The notes under the pieces are model-generated. The model did no database searches. It was not told where the DNA came from and saw only the letters and a list, made by a program, of their open reading frames with translations. A stretch of DNA of 64,000 nucleotides from Stichopus chloronotus. Lineage: Eukaryota > Echinodermata > Holothuroidea > Aspidochirotida > Stichopodidae. A program made the translations under genes and the position numbers. Shown here one piece after another: positions 35,460 to 47,129 of this stretch. Within the stretch, counting starts at the first letter, position 1. Each line of letters starts with the position of its first letter. The stretch is taken from positions 16,458,670-16,522,669 of the forward strand of contig CM037838.1 of NCBI GenBank assembly GCA_021234535.1, read 5' to 3'.

Positions 35460-36960
35460 ACCATGCAGGTGTATGTTTGTGTATGTGTGTATGTTTGTGA
35501 CGAATACCTTGTAAACACGATATCCCAAAAAGGAAATCTTGTACAGATCTTATTGTCGTGTTAATGGTTTTTTTTTTTGGATGGTTTTTTTTTTTGGGGG
35601 GGGGGATTTTGAGTCTTGATATAACGGATGCTCTGCGTTGTTGACAACACAGAAGTTTCAGGTACGACGTACAGTAGAGCGAGAGAGAGACGTCAGGACA
35701 GACGAATCCAGAAAGAGAAAGTGAGAGTTCGATTTAGCGATCAAAGATTACAGAGAGCGAACGATGTTGACAGGTCGAAGAGAAATTTACCAGTGTGGGC
35801 CCTGTTTCTGACGCTTGGCCTCGTGGCTTCCCGGGGTAGATGGTCACGAGGTCTACGTGACAACGTTGACCAATCCTAGAACAAACGATTGTCTATGACA
35901 TCATTTATTAATTGTCGATACTTGTGATCTACCAATCAGCTAAGTATTGCGAAATCTTTCTACGAACAGTGCCTGACTTTTCTATTTTTAATGTATTGCC
36001 TTGCCTAATCTGACTGTCTGAGAGAAATAAAGAAAAGATTAATAAACTCTAGTAAACACCGGAAGACTGAACTTCGTATGACCCTTTTGAGTGCGGTGGC
36101 GTAGAATGACCATCTCTCTACAACATTATATCTGATATGTGGATGTACGTCATTGAGTGCATATGGTCTGTTGTTTTTGGTGAAGGTCATATGAGGTCAA
36201 CAGTATTCAAATACTGAACACCTTGTCAACACGATATCTCAGGAAGAGAAATTTATACAGATCTTATATGTAGTATGTTGTTGTATTAGAAGCTCAAGAA
36301 GCATATTGTTTTTATGGAGATCAAAGGTCATTTGGGGGTCAGTAATGGCAACTTTTTAAACACAATATCTCAGGAGGGGATATTTGCACATATATCATAT
36401 TTGGTAGGTTGGTGTACCTTATGGAGCACAAAACGCACCTAATGTTTTGGTCTAGGTCAAAGGTCATTTTGAGTCAACAGGAATCAAATAGTGAAAACCT
36501 TGAAACACAATATCTCAAGCTTGTTCAGATGTTTGTTCGTGTTTCGTATGTAGGTAAATTTGTAAGTGCAAGACATGTATCGTTTTTTGGTGTAGATCAA
36601 ATGTCATTTCGGGTCAACAGGGATAAAAAAAGTGAAACTTTGTTAACACAATTAGCTCAAGAAGTGAAATTAGTATGTATGTCATATTTGGTAATTAGGT
36701 GTACCTTTCTGAGTGCAAGAAGGCTATATCGTTTTTGGTGACGGTCAAATGTCGTTTGGGATCAGCAGGGGCCAAACAGTGAAAAACGGTGTAAACACAA
36801 TATCCCAGTGGGGAAACTTGTACAGATCTCTCATTTTTGGTACACAGAGGTACCTTATTGAGTTTAAATAGCCTACTGTTTTTGATGGAGGTCAAAAAGT
36901 CATTTGCGGTCAACAGCCAAGACAATCTTACAAACACGATATTTCAAAACAGGAAGCTTG
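35460..36960. repeat. GGTCA-type tandem array, inverted copy, split by an insertion
   Basis: Units of about 140 bp recur with the core AGGTCAAAGGTCATTT...GGTCAACAGG near 36,184; 36,324; 36,454; 36,596; 36,743 and 36,890, each followed by AACACAATATCTCA and CAGATCT...ATATTTGGTA blocks. A partial unit with a terminal TG-rich run lies at 35,465-35,555 and the array resumes near 36,125, so 35,556-36,125 looks like inserted DNA (it holds a T/G homopolymer patch and an 83-codon frame of no evident meaning). Orientation is opposite to the array at 39.7-41.5 kb. Confidence 0.75.
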
Positions 36961-37777
36961 CATAGATTTGATATTTAGTATGCAGTGAACCTCTTGGACA
37001 TATCTATGCTGTACTAAGCAGTTGTGCATGTTCAGTCATTAGGCATCAACTTAGGTCAGCAGATATCATTGTTCATCTCAATTGGTGAAGTTACATTACT
37101 GTAATGTTACATTACCTTATACATTATGTCAGATTCATGAAAAAAAAACTCATTGTGAAATCTCGAAACAACAATGCATTTGTGCTTTCTGGCGTAAAAA
37201 AGTATACCACCCTTAGTGGTCAATTTCATAAAAGGTATTCGAATGTTGAGAAATATATCTGCATATCCAACTTAAAACTAGATACAAATTTTATTATGTA
37301 CCCAAGCATTCTCGAGTTCCTGTATGTAAATGTATCATTCGACTTTGGTCAGTGAGAGATTAAAACTCCAATTTGGGAAACGTACTTTTGATTAAAGTGT
37401 GCTCCTTCCCAGCTGATTTTCCTCTTTATGATACTTTCTAATAGAGCCCGATACTTAATCCAATAAATTCGATGAGTTTTCCTTTTTTTCTGTTAATTTT
37501 AGGTGGTATCGTAAACCTAACAAGGTTAAAAGGAGTGCTTTTAGAGGAGAAAATGGCGGTTTAAATTGTACAGATATTCGCATTTTTGACAATAGTTTAA
37601 TACCGAATGGATTACAATGTATGTTGAAGATAGTTATTCACCTTGGAAACTCTTTTTATTATGCTTCACCCAGTTTTGGAGGTTGATTTTGCTTTTCCTT
37701 CATTAGTGAAGTTTGATATGCTCGATCAAGTTTTACCCTTCCTATTCCTCAAAAAGATTTTTTTAACCCAAGTGGTA

Positions 37778-38148
37778 TTTAAGAAGCTCATTGTGTTGAT
37801 GTAGTTTATTTTGTGGCAAGTTTGAAAGAAACCATTCCATGCCAATACTTCCGTTGGCCTCAATGTTCACGTATCCATTTGAACAGTAACTGAAAATGTG
37901 AGAAACTGTACTACTGGTATGAAGAGGAATTACCTTCGGTTATTACATTATACTACAATGTGTGTCTGGTCACAGGTTTTCAGTAAGTGATTTTGATTGT
38001 TAATTACACTATCAGTATTGCTTCAGTTGTGTGTCATATGTTCAGTATATCTTTGTTTGGCCATTTACCATCAACAGATGAGTGTATGCACAACAGGAGT
38101 AACAAAATGTCATGAAATTTGTGAACCAACACAATGAGCCTCTTTAAA
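37778..38148. mobile_element. MITE-like element, family 1, copy B
   Basis: A 371-bp copy aligning end to end with 57-430: left end TTTAAGAAGCTCATTGTGTTG, shared GTGTCTGGTCACAG at 37,962-37,975, right end CACAATGAGCCTCTTTAAA. Small indels and many substitutions separate the copies, so both are old. Confidence 0.72.
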
Positions 38149-39184
38149 CAATGACTGTATTGATTGACAATCAGACTATGTATTTCAATGAATTAAAACA
38201 AAATACGGTTTACAAAGGGAGCGATTTCCAAGAAGAGAATACGAGGTCTTACCGTGTCAAACTTTTCTTGATAAGTATAGACTAACATTGAGTGTGGACG
38301 TTTTCGATACCGTTACAGGATTGTCTGGACTATCCGAATTTCTATTTCGGGACAAGATGAAAGACTCCCTTACATGTAGGCCTATCTTCCGCAATGCAGA
38401 GAGTGAAATAATTGAAAATTTGTCTGTTATTAGCGGTCATGAAAAAGCGTCTGGAGAAACCTGTTCAGAATTGAGTTAACAGCTATTTGCCTAACCAATT
38501 CGTTCGAATAAATTAGTGGCACGAAAGAGATTTTATCCAATCAGCAAACGCTATGTTTACGATTGGGTGCATGAAGACAACTGAGGCTATTTGTCGGTTG
38601 TTCGCCTATATCGTTCGTGAGGAATAGTTTCAAGTTTTGAAAACAGTAACAGTGTTCTAAACTTTTACATTCTCAATGCAAGATCGTAAAACTGGTCACA
38701 GCAAAATAAATTGAAGGTTTTAATATAGTACTGATGTTGAACGATACACATTTCAATGAGTAAAGTCAGTATGACATAGCGAATAAGTATCGATTGACAG
38801 TATACTTTCTTAGAAATGCTGTATCGTATTCAAGTAGAACTTAAATTTCAACGTAAAACTTAAATTTTAACGTAAACAAAGGATGATGCTCTTTGCTGTT
38901 ATTAACCGGTCAAAAAGCTGTGTTCACTTTTCAAGCGACTGATGCACGAAGGCGCAGCCTGAGTACGATGCACCCAGCGAAATTCACACATACAAAACGA
39001 GATTTTGATAAAAGAGGACAAAAACGAAAAAAAATTTGGGTTCGTGAATAATCGCATTTTTTCTAAACAAACCCCAAGAAAGGGGAAACAAGATTCACAT
39101 CATGTCAGCAATGGTTGTATGCAATAGACAAAGTATGTATCCGTTGTTTTATGTTACACGACGAAGACAAAGCACTATCGATCT

Positions 39185-39330
39185 ATTTTTTTATTGTATT
39201 TACTCGTTGCTGATTTGACACTTTAATCGACCGTGTTTTATCTGTAGGATAATGCACGGTCACCTGACTGAAATGGATCAATAGGAGTTGAGAATTCTTC
39301 CCAAGTATGTTTGAACACTTGTATCGGATA
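39185..39330. repeat. Dispersed repeat, copy 1
   Basis: Shares ACGGTCACCTGACTGAAATG, then GAGTTGAGRATTCTT and AGTATGTWTGAAC, with 47,588-47,722 in the same orientation, and weaker similarity upstream (TTTTATTG, GACCGTG, TTTAATC). The element type is unknown. Confidence 0.6.
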
Positions 39331-39699
39331 ACTAATAAGTGTGTGCTTTCCAATGAATTCTGCGTTCTAAATATATGGACAATATTATCTTAAGATATAT
39401 GCTGAGTGACCATTTAGAGGGAGAAATGAGCTTTGTAAACAGGAGACGAATACTTTGGTGACTGTCAGCCTTTGTGCAGGTTATTTTGGATTTTTGTAAT
39501 GTCATTAAAACTGTGAACATTGGTTTCTTCAAGAAAATCAAGGCCCCTCATCAAGACCCTAGTCATTTGACGTATATATCTAATGCACATGTTACATGTG
39601 GAAACAAAAAGTGGAAATCAATTACAGGCTTTCAAACATCTTAGGGCAAAGAAAGATCAACTGAACGCACGAAGTGTAAATTTGAACCAACAGTACGCA

Positions 39700-41475
39700 G
39701 TAATTGCTAGAAATATCTTGCTGGAAAGATTCTGAGAATTTCGTGACCTCCGGTGACCTCAAATGACCTTGTCCTCCACGAACAACAATTGGGATCACCT
39801 GCTTACACGGTGAACAACCTACACACTCACTTCAAAGTTCCACCAACTTTCTTTTCAGGCTGAGACACCTTGATATTCACAATTTTTTAACTACCTTTAC
39901 CTTGAGTGACCTTTGATCGCCGACGAAACAGGAATTATCACCCGATTAAGAGCTACCGATGCTTTCTGTTTTAAGTTGGCAACTTCCATTTCTCGAAATA
40001 TCCTCCTTACAAGATTTTCCCGCCTTCACCTCTGGTAACCTCAAATGAACTCCCTGAAAAAAAAAACAACATGGATCATCAATGAACTAACCTACGTACT
40101 ATGAATTTTCAGCAACGATCCTTCTTGAGATGCTGGGTTTACAAACTATCAAATGTCTTAAGTTTGAATTTCCAGCCACAGTCACACTTTGGGACATTTC
40201 CTTTAAAAAAAAGTTTAGACTTAAACCTCCGCAATCCTCGAATGACTTTTGACGTCCACGAAAAGAAAAGCAATAACGATCATCTATTCACAATGAACAA
40301 CATCCATACCAAGTTTCAAGCTCCAATACTTTTCCCGCTTAACCGTGTTTACAAGGAGTACAAACTATGCCTGCTTCCACTGACCTCAAGTGACGTTTCA
40401 CCTCCATACAAATTGACAGAAGTTGTCTCTAGAATCAGGCAACAGTAACTTCTTGGGATGTCTTGCTTTAAAGGTTTTCAAATTTTTAACTCTGGTGATC
40501 TTAAATGACCTTTGACCTCCCTGAAAATCTATTGCCATAATCGTCGCACAATAAACTGCTCACAGACCAGCTCAGAAGTTCGAGCATTTATCCTCCTTGA
40601 GATACCCTGTTTACAAGGTTTACAAACTATGGCCTCTGTGTCTAGTGATCTTTCATTTCCATAAAAATAGACAAAAAATGTTTACTAATTAAAAAGTACC
40701 TATGTCCTCATTTTTACTTCCAGTGACCTTAAAATGACCTTTGACTTCCATGAAAAACTATAACAGTAATCTACACGCAGTTAACTACTTAATTGCACAC
40801 AAACGTTGAATTTAAAACATTTATTTATATATATATATTTTTTTTTTGAGCTAGCGCGTTTACATGGCCTCTACTCAAGTGATCTCCATGATGGACAAAA
40901 ATTGTGTACTCATTAAGGGCTACCTGTGTCCTCAGATTAAAGTTCCAGCAAGAGTCACTTCTTGAGATATCTTGCTTAAAAGGTTTTCACATTTTTGCCT
41001 TTGGTGACCTCAAATGACCCATGATCTTCCCTGAAAACTATATAGATAATCTTCGCACAATGATCTACTCACTCTGACGTTCAATCATTTTTTTCCTTCT
41101 TGAGTTACCGTGTTTACAGGGTTCACAAGCTATGACCCCTACTGATCTCAAAGGACCTTTCATTTCCATATAAATAGACAAACATTGTCTCTAGAATCAT
41201 CAAGAACTACATTTCTTTTCAGTTTGAAGTTCCAGAAGCATTTACTCCTTGAGATATCTTGTTTAAAAGATTTTCAGACTTTCACCTGTGGGGTGCTGAA
41301 AAGCAATAGGTATCATCTGATGACACTGGACCTACAAACAAACTCTGAAGTTCAAAGACTTACCGCTTTTTGAGATATCGTTTCGCTAACATGGTGTCAC
41401 ATAGTACATACACAGACGCACATCATGCACACACACACACACCATCACTATCACATAGATTAGTTGCCTGCCTTC
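39700..41475. repeat. GGTCA-type tandem array, forward copy, with CA-rich terminus
   Basis: At least eight diverged units of about 130-140 bp with the core TGACCTCAAATGACCTTTGACCTCC, followed by CATGAAAA, an ACTCAC block, CCAAGTTYGAAGTTCC, GAGATATCTTGTTTACAAGG and TTTTCA. Cores sit near 39,760; 39,905; 40,045; 40,240; 40,390; 40,504; 40,730; 41,005 and 41,150. The array ends in a conserved module: GAGATATCGTTT, ACACACAC run, then ATCACTATCACATAGATT. The same end module is present at 62,630-62,705. Confidence 0.78.
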
Positions 41476-41580
41476 CAAAATGAATAAAGCACCTCTCACT
41501 CCATTTGTCATATGGATAATTGACTTTATTACACTTAATTAAACTTCAAAATTAATTGAACTTTAGATCCGGATCTGTAG

Positions 41581-41642
41581 GTGAGTATACTCGCTCACTT
41601 CATTGTGAGTATACTCGCTCATGGTGAGCACGCTTGCTCACT
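41581..41642. repeat. Palindromic short tandem repeat
   Basis: GTGAGTATACTCGCTCA occurs at 41,581 and 41,605, and a diverged GTGAGCACGCTTGCTCAC at 41,624. Each contains a self-complementary centre (GAGTATACTC) and complementary GTGAG/CTCAC ends, so each could fold into a small hairpin. Confidence 0.75.
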
Positions 41643-42544
41643 ACACAAAAGTACATTTAGTCAAATGCCTCCTAAGTTCAATGATGGAAAAGTCCAAACA
41701 TATAAACCCATGTTTCAACAAAGTAATCATTGGTCAAACTATAAAATTGTCATGTGGGTGACGAAGGGATACACTTGAGGTAAAACATGGTTACATAATC
41801 CACATAGTTGTCATCACATGTTGGTTAAACGTGTACAGCGCCAGTCTACGAATGAACGCCCTTAGGCCTATATAAGTTATATAGTATACGTTTATTTATT
41901 CTTCTACTTCTTTATCATTTAAGCTTGCCACGTTTTGAAAGGTATGTGGGCACTAAGTCTTTGAAATAAACGTCCCCCAGCCTTTGCATCCTTCCACCAA
42001 AATTTTGAAGTTGATATGTCATGAAATAAAGTTAATATTCGTCAGTGGAATACATGAAAAAGTTAATTTAATGCAGTATTTTTGCATCGTTTTTAAGGAG
42101 AGTCAATTGCAAGGATTTTCTGTCCCTTTTTTAAAGGATAACTATTTTGCATTTGAAGTCAGAATGTTGTTGCTAAATTTCCCCCAAATGCACTCCCCTT
42201 TCACCCTGGTTTAACGTGAATTCATGAACCTGCATTATATTTTAAGAGGTCATGACATGTAGACTAAAATGAGGTAAAAACTGTTTCTTCTAAATATGTG
42301 GACAAATTGATATCCAAAACTGCCTTTGGTGTACTTGTGACATTAACCAGTGCTAGAAGATAGAAGCGTCCCTTTGAAATCTTGCTCCTGTATGACGTCA
42401 TATGATGTCATATTAGAAGCAGATTCATGCATGAGCTATCTCTCCACAATAATTAAAAATACTTCCACTTGCATATACTTTCGTGTATTTGATTGAAACT
42501 AGAGCAAAATGTTGCTTAGGTAGTTGGCCATTTGAACAATTCAG

Positions 42545-43580
42545 GAATTTGTGGTTCAAGGTCCCATGTGGGCCCAATGGCCTACTTAATGAACTTGTGC
42601 AAAATGTTTATACTCCTGCAGATTTTCATGCTCACTCTTATTGATTTGCCGCAATGATTCGTTGTTAATGGTACGTTCAGGGTGTTCATGAATGCTTGAT
42701 CCAAGTTCTTGTGCCTATGGCCCATTTTGTGAAATTCTGGAAAAGTTGTTTTCCTGCAGATTAATTTGTACAATGTTGATGAGTTGACATAGTGGTTCTC
42801 TGCTAGTGACACCTTTAGGGTGTTCAGAAATGCTGCGTCCAACTCCCAGGATGGACCCGAGGGCCCATCTTCAGCCCTAGACCTAAAATTTATGTCCATG
42901 TTTTTGGCGCCACTAATGGAGTATCATAATGACAAACCATCGATATATATATATATCGATATATATATATACACACGCATGTATAGGCCTATATGACCAA
43001 TCTGTAGCAGGGGAAGTATTTTGTAGAATTTTGTAAAATGGACCAAATGGTACACACTGGACCATGGACCAAAACTTCTGTAACACCATTAACAGATCAC
43101 TAACAAAGAACCATAAAGATTGTACATAACCATCTGTAGGATGCTATCAACTTTGCTTAACCTCAATTAAAGGAAAGAGGTAAGTATTTTGCAGTATTGC
43201 CCAAGATGGACCCTAAAGCCCGTCTTGAGATTTGGACTCCAACTTTGCTGAACATCCTAAAGATGGCACCTGAGTATCAATGTAACATGCATCAACATCG
43301 TAAAAGAAAATCTGTAGGAGCAGAAGTATTCTGCAGCCACCTCAAAAAATGGGCCATAGGGCCCATAAGAGACCTTGGATCGAAAATTCATGATCACAAT
43401 GAAGTAACCACTGACAACGTATATTGATGACAAACCATGTAGATTGTACATGGCAATCTGTAGGAGGAAAAGCGTTTTGCAGAATTTCGTAACATGGGCC
43501 ATACGGTCCACATGAGACTTTGGACCAAATCTTCCTGGACAACCCCAAATGGCCCAGACCCCAAGAAAGGTTGAGTGTAA
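42545..43580. repeat. Large imperfect palindrome of a second repeat family
   Basis: Forward units of about 150-180 bp start near 43,010; 43,136; 43,314 and 43,459 (GTAGGAGSARAAGTATTYTGCAG, then AATGGGCCATAGGGCCCAT and GAGACYTTGGA). The same unit is found reversed at about 42,550-42,900 (CTCCTGCAGATTTTCATGCTC with GGGCCCAATGGCC). The arms face each other across a short TATA/TCGATATA palindrome at 42,940-42,970. Confidence 0.65.
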
Positions 43581-43599
43581 GTTTAAAGCAAATCCATCA

Positions 43600-46113
43600 A
43601 AGCATGTGCACGTAGAAACATTTTGAATTATTGTGGATCGATAGCTCGTGCATGAACGGGTTTTGATATGATGTCATAAGTTGCCCTGTAGCAAAAAAAT
43701 TCAAGAAGGAGCCTCCAACTGTAAAACTTAAAACTTTGATTTCATAACACTGAAAGACGTCCCGAGGGACACCAAAGACAGTTTTGGATATCAATTTAGA
43801 AAATCAATCAATATCCAAAATCAGTTTTGGATATCGAATATTTAGAAAAATCAGTTTCCATTGAGTGATCAGTCTACGTGGCATGGCATCTTGAAGGTCA
43901 TCTTCAAGGTCATCTGAGCATCAGGGCGTCTGAAGAAGAGAAAACCCTAATGATCTTTGACCTAATTAACAATTGGCTGCATGTGAGAATGCTAAAAAGA
44001 ATGTCTCAATTCTATTACGGCTTTACTTCTTGCCGGTGTTTCCACCGACACATTTGCAAATGAATTTATAAATTTTCCGTACACATTTCCGCTATAAAAC
44101 ATCTCCTGTCCATTACTTTTAGTTGCAGTTTAACAATTTACACTTCAAATATGCATTAAATCTAGAATAAAATATGACCAAATATATATGAAAAAATACT
44201 TCTGAGAAAGGTTAATTGGACACTCTTTTCAATAGAATAGTATTGTTTAATCGTCTGATTGGTTTTTACAAAATGACGGTACAGCCTACTGGGGTGGGGT
44301 TTCCGAAAATGACCTAGAACTTCCCACACACATGAATGACATTACGATAGCACTGAAGCTACAACGAGTCGTGTATCCGTATACATTGAGAACCACACTC
44401 GATCATTCTGTGATATGATGAAAACCTCACTATTAGAAAACTTGAATGAGCTACCCATAGTCTGTTCTTACGAACTGAGGCTTAACTTCACAACTTAATA
44501 AACTCACCTGAGGAAATATGGCCTGTGTCAGACTTCCATGTCAAAATGAAAAACAGAATAGGCTAGATATTTTGTGAACATGTCCTTCGTAACTAAGACT
44601 TTTCGCAGTAATGACTTAACATATTCTGATCAGATCTGTACAGTCAGATAACATGTGTAAGATAACTGGAATTACCCTCTGTTGTGAAATACTTTGTATC
44701 TATTAACATGGATTATGCAAATCATTAAGTACAATCATATGGCGTGTTTCAGTTATTTTTGTGTACCTGGAGTTACCCCTCTGTTGAGAAATAATTTAAA
44801 TATTAGCACAATTGTTTGTCCACGTTTTGTATGTAGTCAGGATATTTGTTTAGTACGAGTAAGGTGGCATGACGTACGTGTTCATTGGAAGGACCCATAT
44901 ACTCTATAGGGTTATATATCGTACTATGTCTTCACTATAGCTGTAAAATATGAAAAAAACAAGCAGAAGAAATGTCTCTTTACGTGTATCTCATGCATGT
45001 GTCAAACGAAAGGCCCTACCTGCAACAGCTTTGTACCCACCTCACCCTCCCATCAGCCCCGAGTTCACTTTGCACCGAGACCAGTGGATTTTGAAATACG
45101 TTATTTATATTTACCACCAAGAAGTGTAAAATTAAAGTAGAGACTTTACAGTCAGATAACATATTCAGATTAAGTAAATGGAATTACCTTACTGTTGTGA
45201 AATAATCAGCGACAAAGATTTTTTCATCGTATTCAAGTTCTACTTCTTTATATGTCGACGACTAGCGCAAGTGACGTTGAATTATTTTCTTTTCATTTTA
45301 TTGCATTCATTTGCAGTAAAATGAAAGTAGGTGGCACTTGAAACTTATCAGCTTGGTATATATAAATCGAATGTCATCTTGCATGCAGGCACTGTACGAG
45401 TATACCGTTTCGAAGTATCGATCCGCGTGAATCTCAGACTGTCCCGCTCTCGATGAAGAAAACTCTTCACTGCAGCTTTTGATTGTATCCCCACATTTTG
45501 ATAAGTAGGGAATGAATTTGTTCAAAATGCGATACAGAAAACGGAAATGTAAATGGTTGGAGAACGGTGATCTGATAGAGTCATACTGTTTCCCTCACTT
45601 CAACAATTTCCTCAAAGTCTGCTTACGCAGCAGCAAGACGAGGTTGGTGTGTGTGTGTGTGTAGGGGGGGGGGGGATGGGGGTTGTTCACCCCCATATTT
45701 GCCATGTGCTTCAGAAATAAATGAAAGAGTATGCGTAAGTCAATTACGATTGTTGTTTTATCCCCACCCATCTGATATATATTACTATTTTTTATTTTCC
45801 CCTCATTATTGGGAAATTGCAGACATGAGATCCCTGTTTAAAGGTGGGTACATGCAGGTTAGTAAACTCGTGAAGTGCTGTTTCCGGCCATCTGGGGGTT
45901 TACAAACCCAAAAATTTTCTTGTACGCTCCGCGCCAGCCGATGGCGGTGTTCCACGTAGATAGTCCTGTGGGCACTCAACCTCCCCCCCCCCCCTTAAAA
46001 AAAAAAAGTCGTTCCCCCTCACTTGGCTTACTTTTGAAGGTTTAGGACAAGTTTTAAGGTAGATGTCCCTCAACTTCAAAAACAAATTGACGCAAATCCA
46101 CCTTTTTTTTCAG
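43600..46113. other. Gene-poor DNA with a local repeat pair
   Basis: No gene is supported. A block with TACAGTCAGATAACAT, then GGAATTACC and CTGTTGTGAAAT, occurs at 44,638-44,692 and again at 45,147-45,205, with a weaker copy near 44,765 (GGAGTTACCCCTCTGTTGAG). Poly-G at 45,664 and poly-C at 45,983 flank unsupported open frames. Confidence 0.45.
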
Positions 46114-46217
46114 GGTATATATTCTCTGAAGAAGGAAGAAGACTGTGTGAGAAGGATCACTGTACATGTACGCTATACTATGGGGCTATCGTCTGGGAAG
46201 GCATAGGAGTTAATCAA
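46114..46217 (+). CDS. Candidate internal exon, VWC-like Cys peptide
   Basis: The acceptor CCACCTTTTTTTTCAG (46,113) and donor CAA|GTATGA bound a 104-nt segment with a single open frame: YIFSEEGRRLCEKDHCTCT, then LYYGAIVWEGIGVNQ. The G-F-EG...C..C.C..G..V order recalls the first half of a von Willebrand C module, although the expected Cys after the V is a Trp here. No partner exon was found. It may belong to an extracellular protein gene with long introns, or be an exon relic. Confidence 0.35.
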
Positions 46218-47129
46218 GTATGAATTGCTGCCAACTCCCTCGATGTATATCTAATGTGTTAACCACAGGAACGGCTAACCTACATGATGATCTAAATGTG
46301 CAACAGGAACAGGATGTAATATGACAATTATGAGAGGGCATTATTTATCATACCTTACAATTTTCTGCACTGCTCGTGTGTGTAGGATCTGAAGAAAAAG
46401 AACAGAAAGTCCTACCATGATAAGACACGAGAAAAATGTACGCTCAAATTTATCATTCAGATCTATTCACGTAGAATTGACATAGATCTCATTCCTCCTT
46501 GAATCATTGTCTCAATACCATTAGCTTAGAATTTGACTTGAATAGATGACAAAAAGTACAAATTTGACAAAAGGAAAAAACCCTATGAAGCCTATTTATG
46601 GATACCTTTAATACCTATGAGGTATCCGCTTTATGATTGGCTTTGAACGTACGAACTAACTCGGGAGTCAGAGTACTTAGTTACTGAGCGTTGTACAGTA
46701 CAGGGACCTTCTTTGTGGAATTTACCTACTGATTAGACTGATTTTGGATAAAGACATGTAGTGACAGATTTATTGAATATACATTTCGAGGAAATTTAAC
46801 TGGGACATGTTTGATGTCTTACTCTCAGTCCTAACAGTACCAGCAGCAGCAAGTGGAAGACTTGTTGTGTGCGGGCCCTAGTGTGAGTGTGAGAGTTCTC
46901 AGTAGACTATATGCAAAATTTCGGAACTAGGCCTAAGCTAGTTCAACAAAGAAGAAGTATTGCACATGGCCGAAACGTTAATGTCAAAAGGTTCCTGTAA
47001 GATCACTCTATGGCTGGTTTGGGATAACCCTGTTCATTTTTTACCATATATGGCCTAGGTCTATCAATAGGCCTAAATTATTTATGCTGTAGAGTTCTCT
47101 GTCCTTAAGAATATTAATCCGCTGGTTGT

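Noticed and set aside
36184..41475. CRISPR-like array of regular repeats
   Set aside because: Units are about 140 bp, strongly diverged, without identical short repeats and spacers, and the DNA is eukaryotic.
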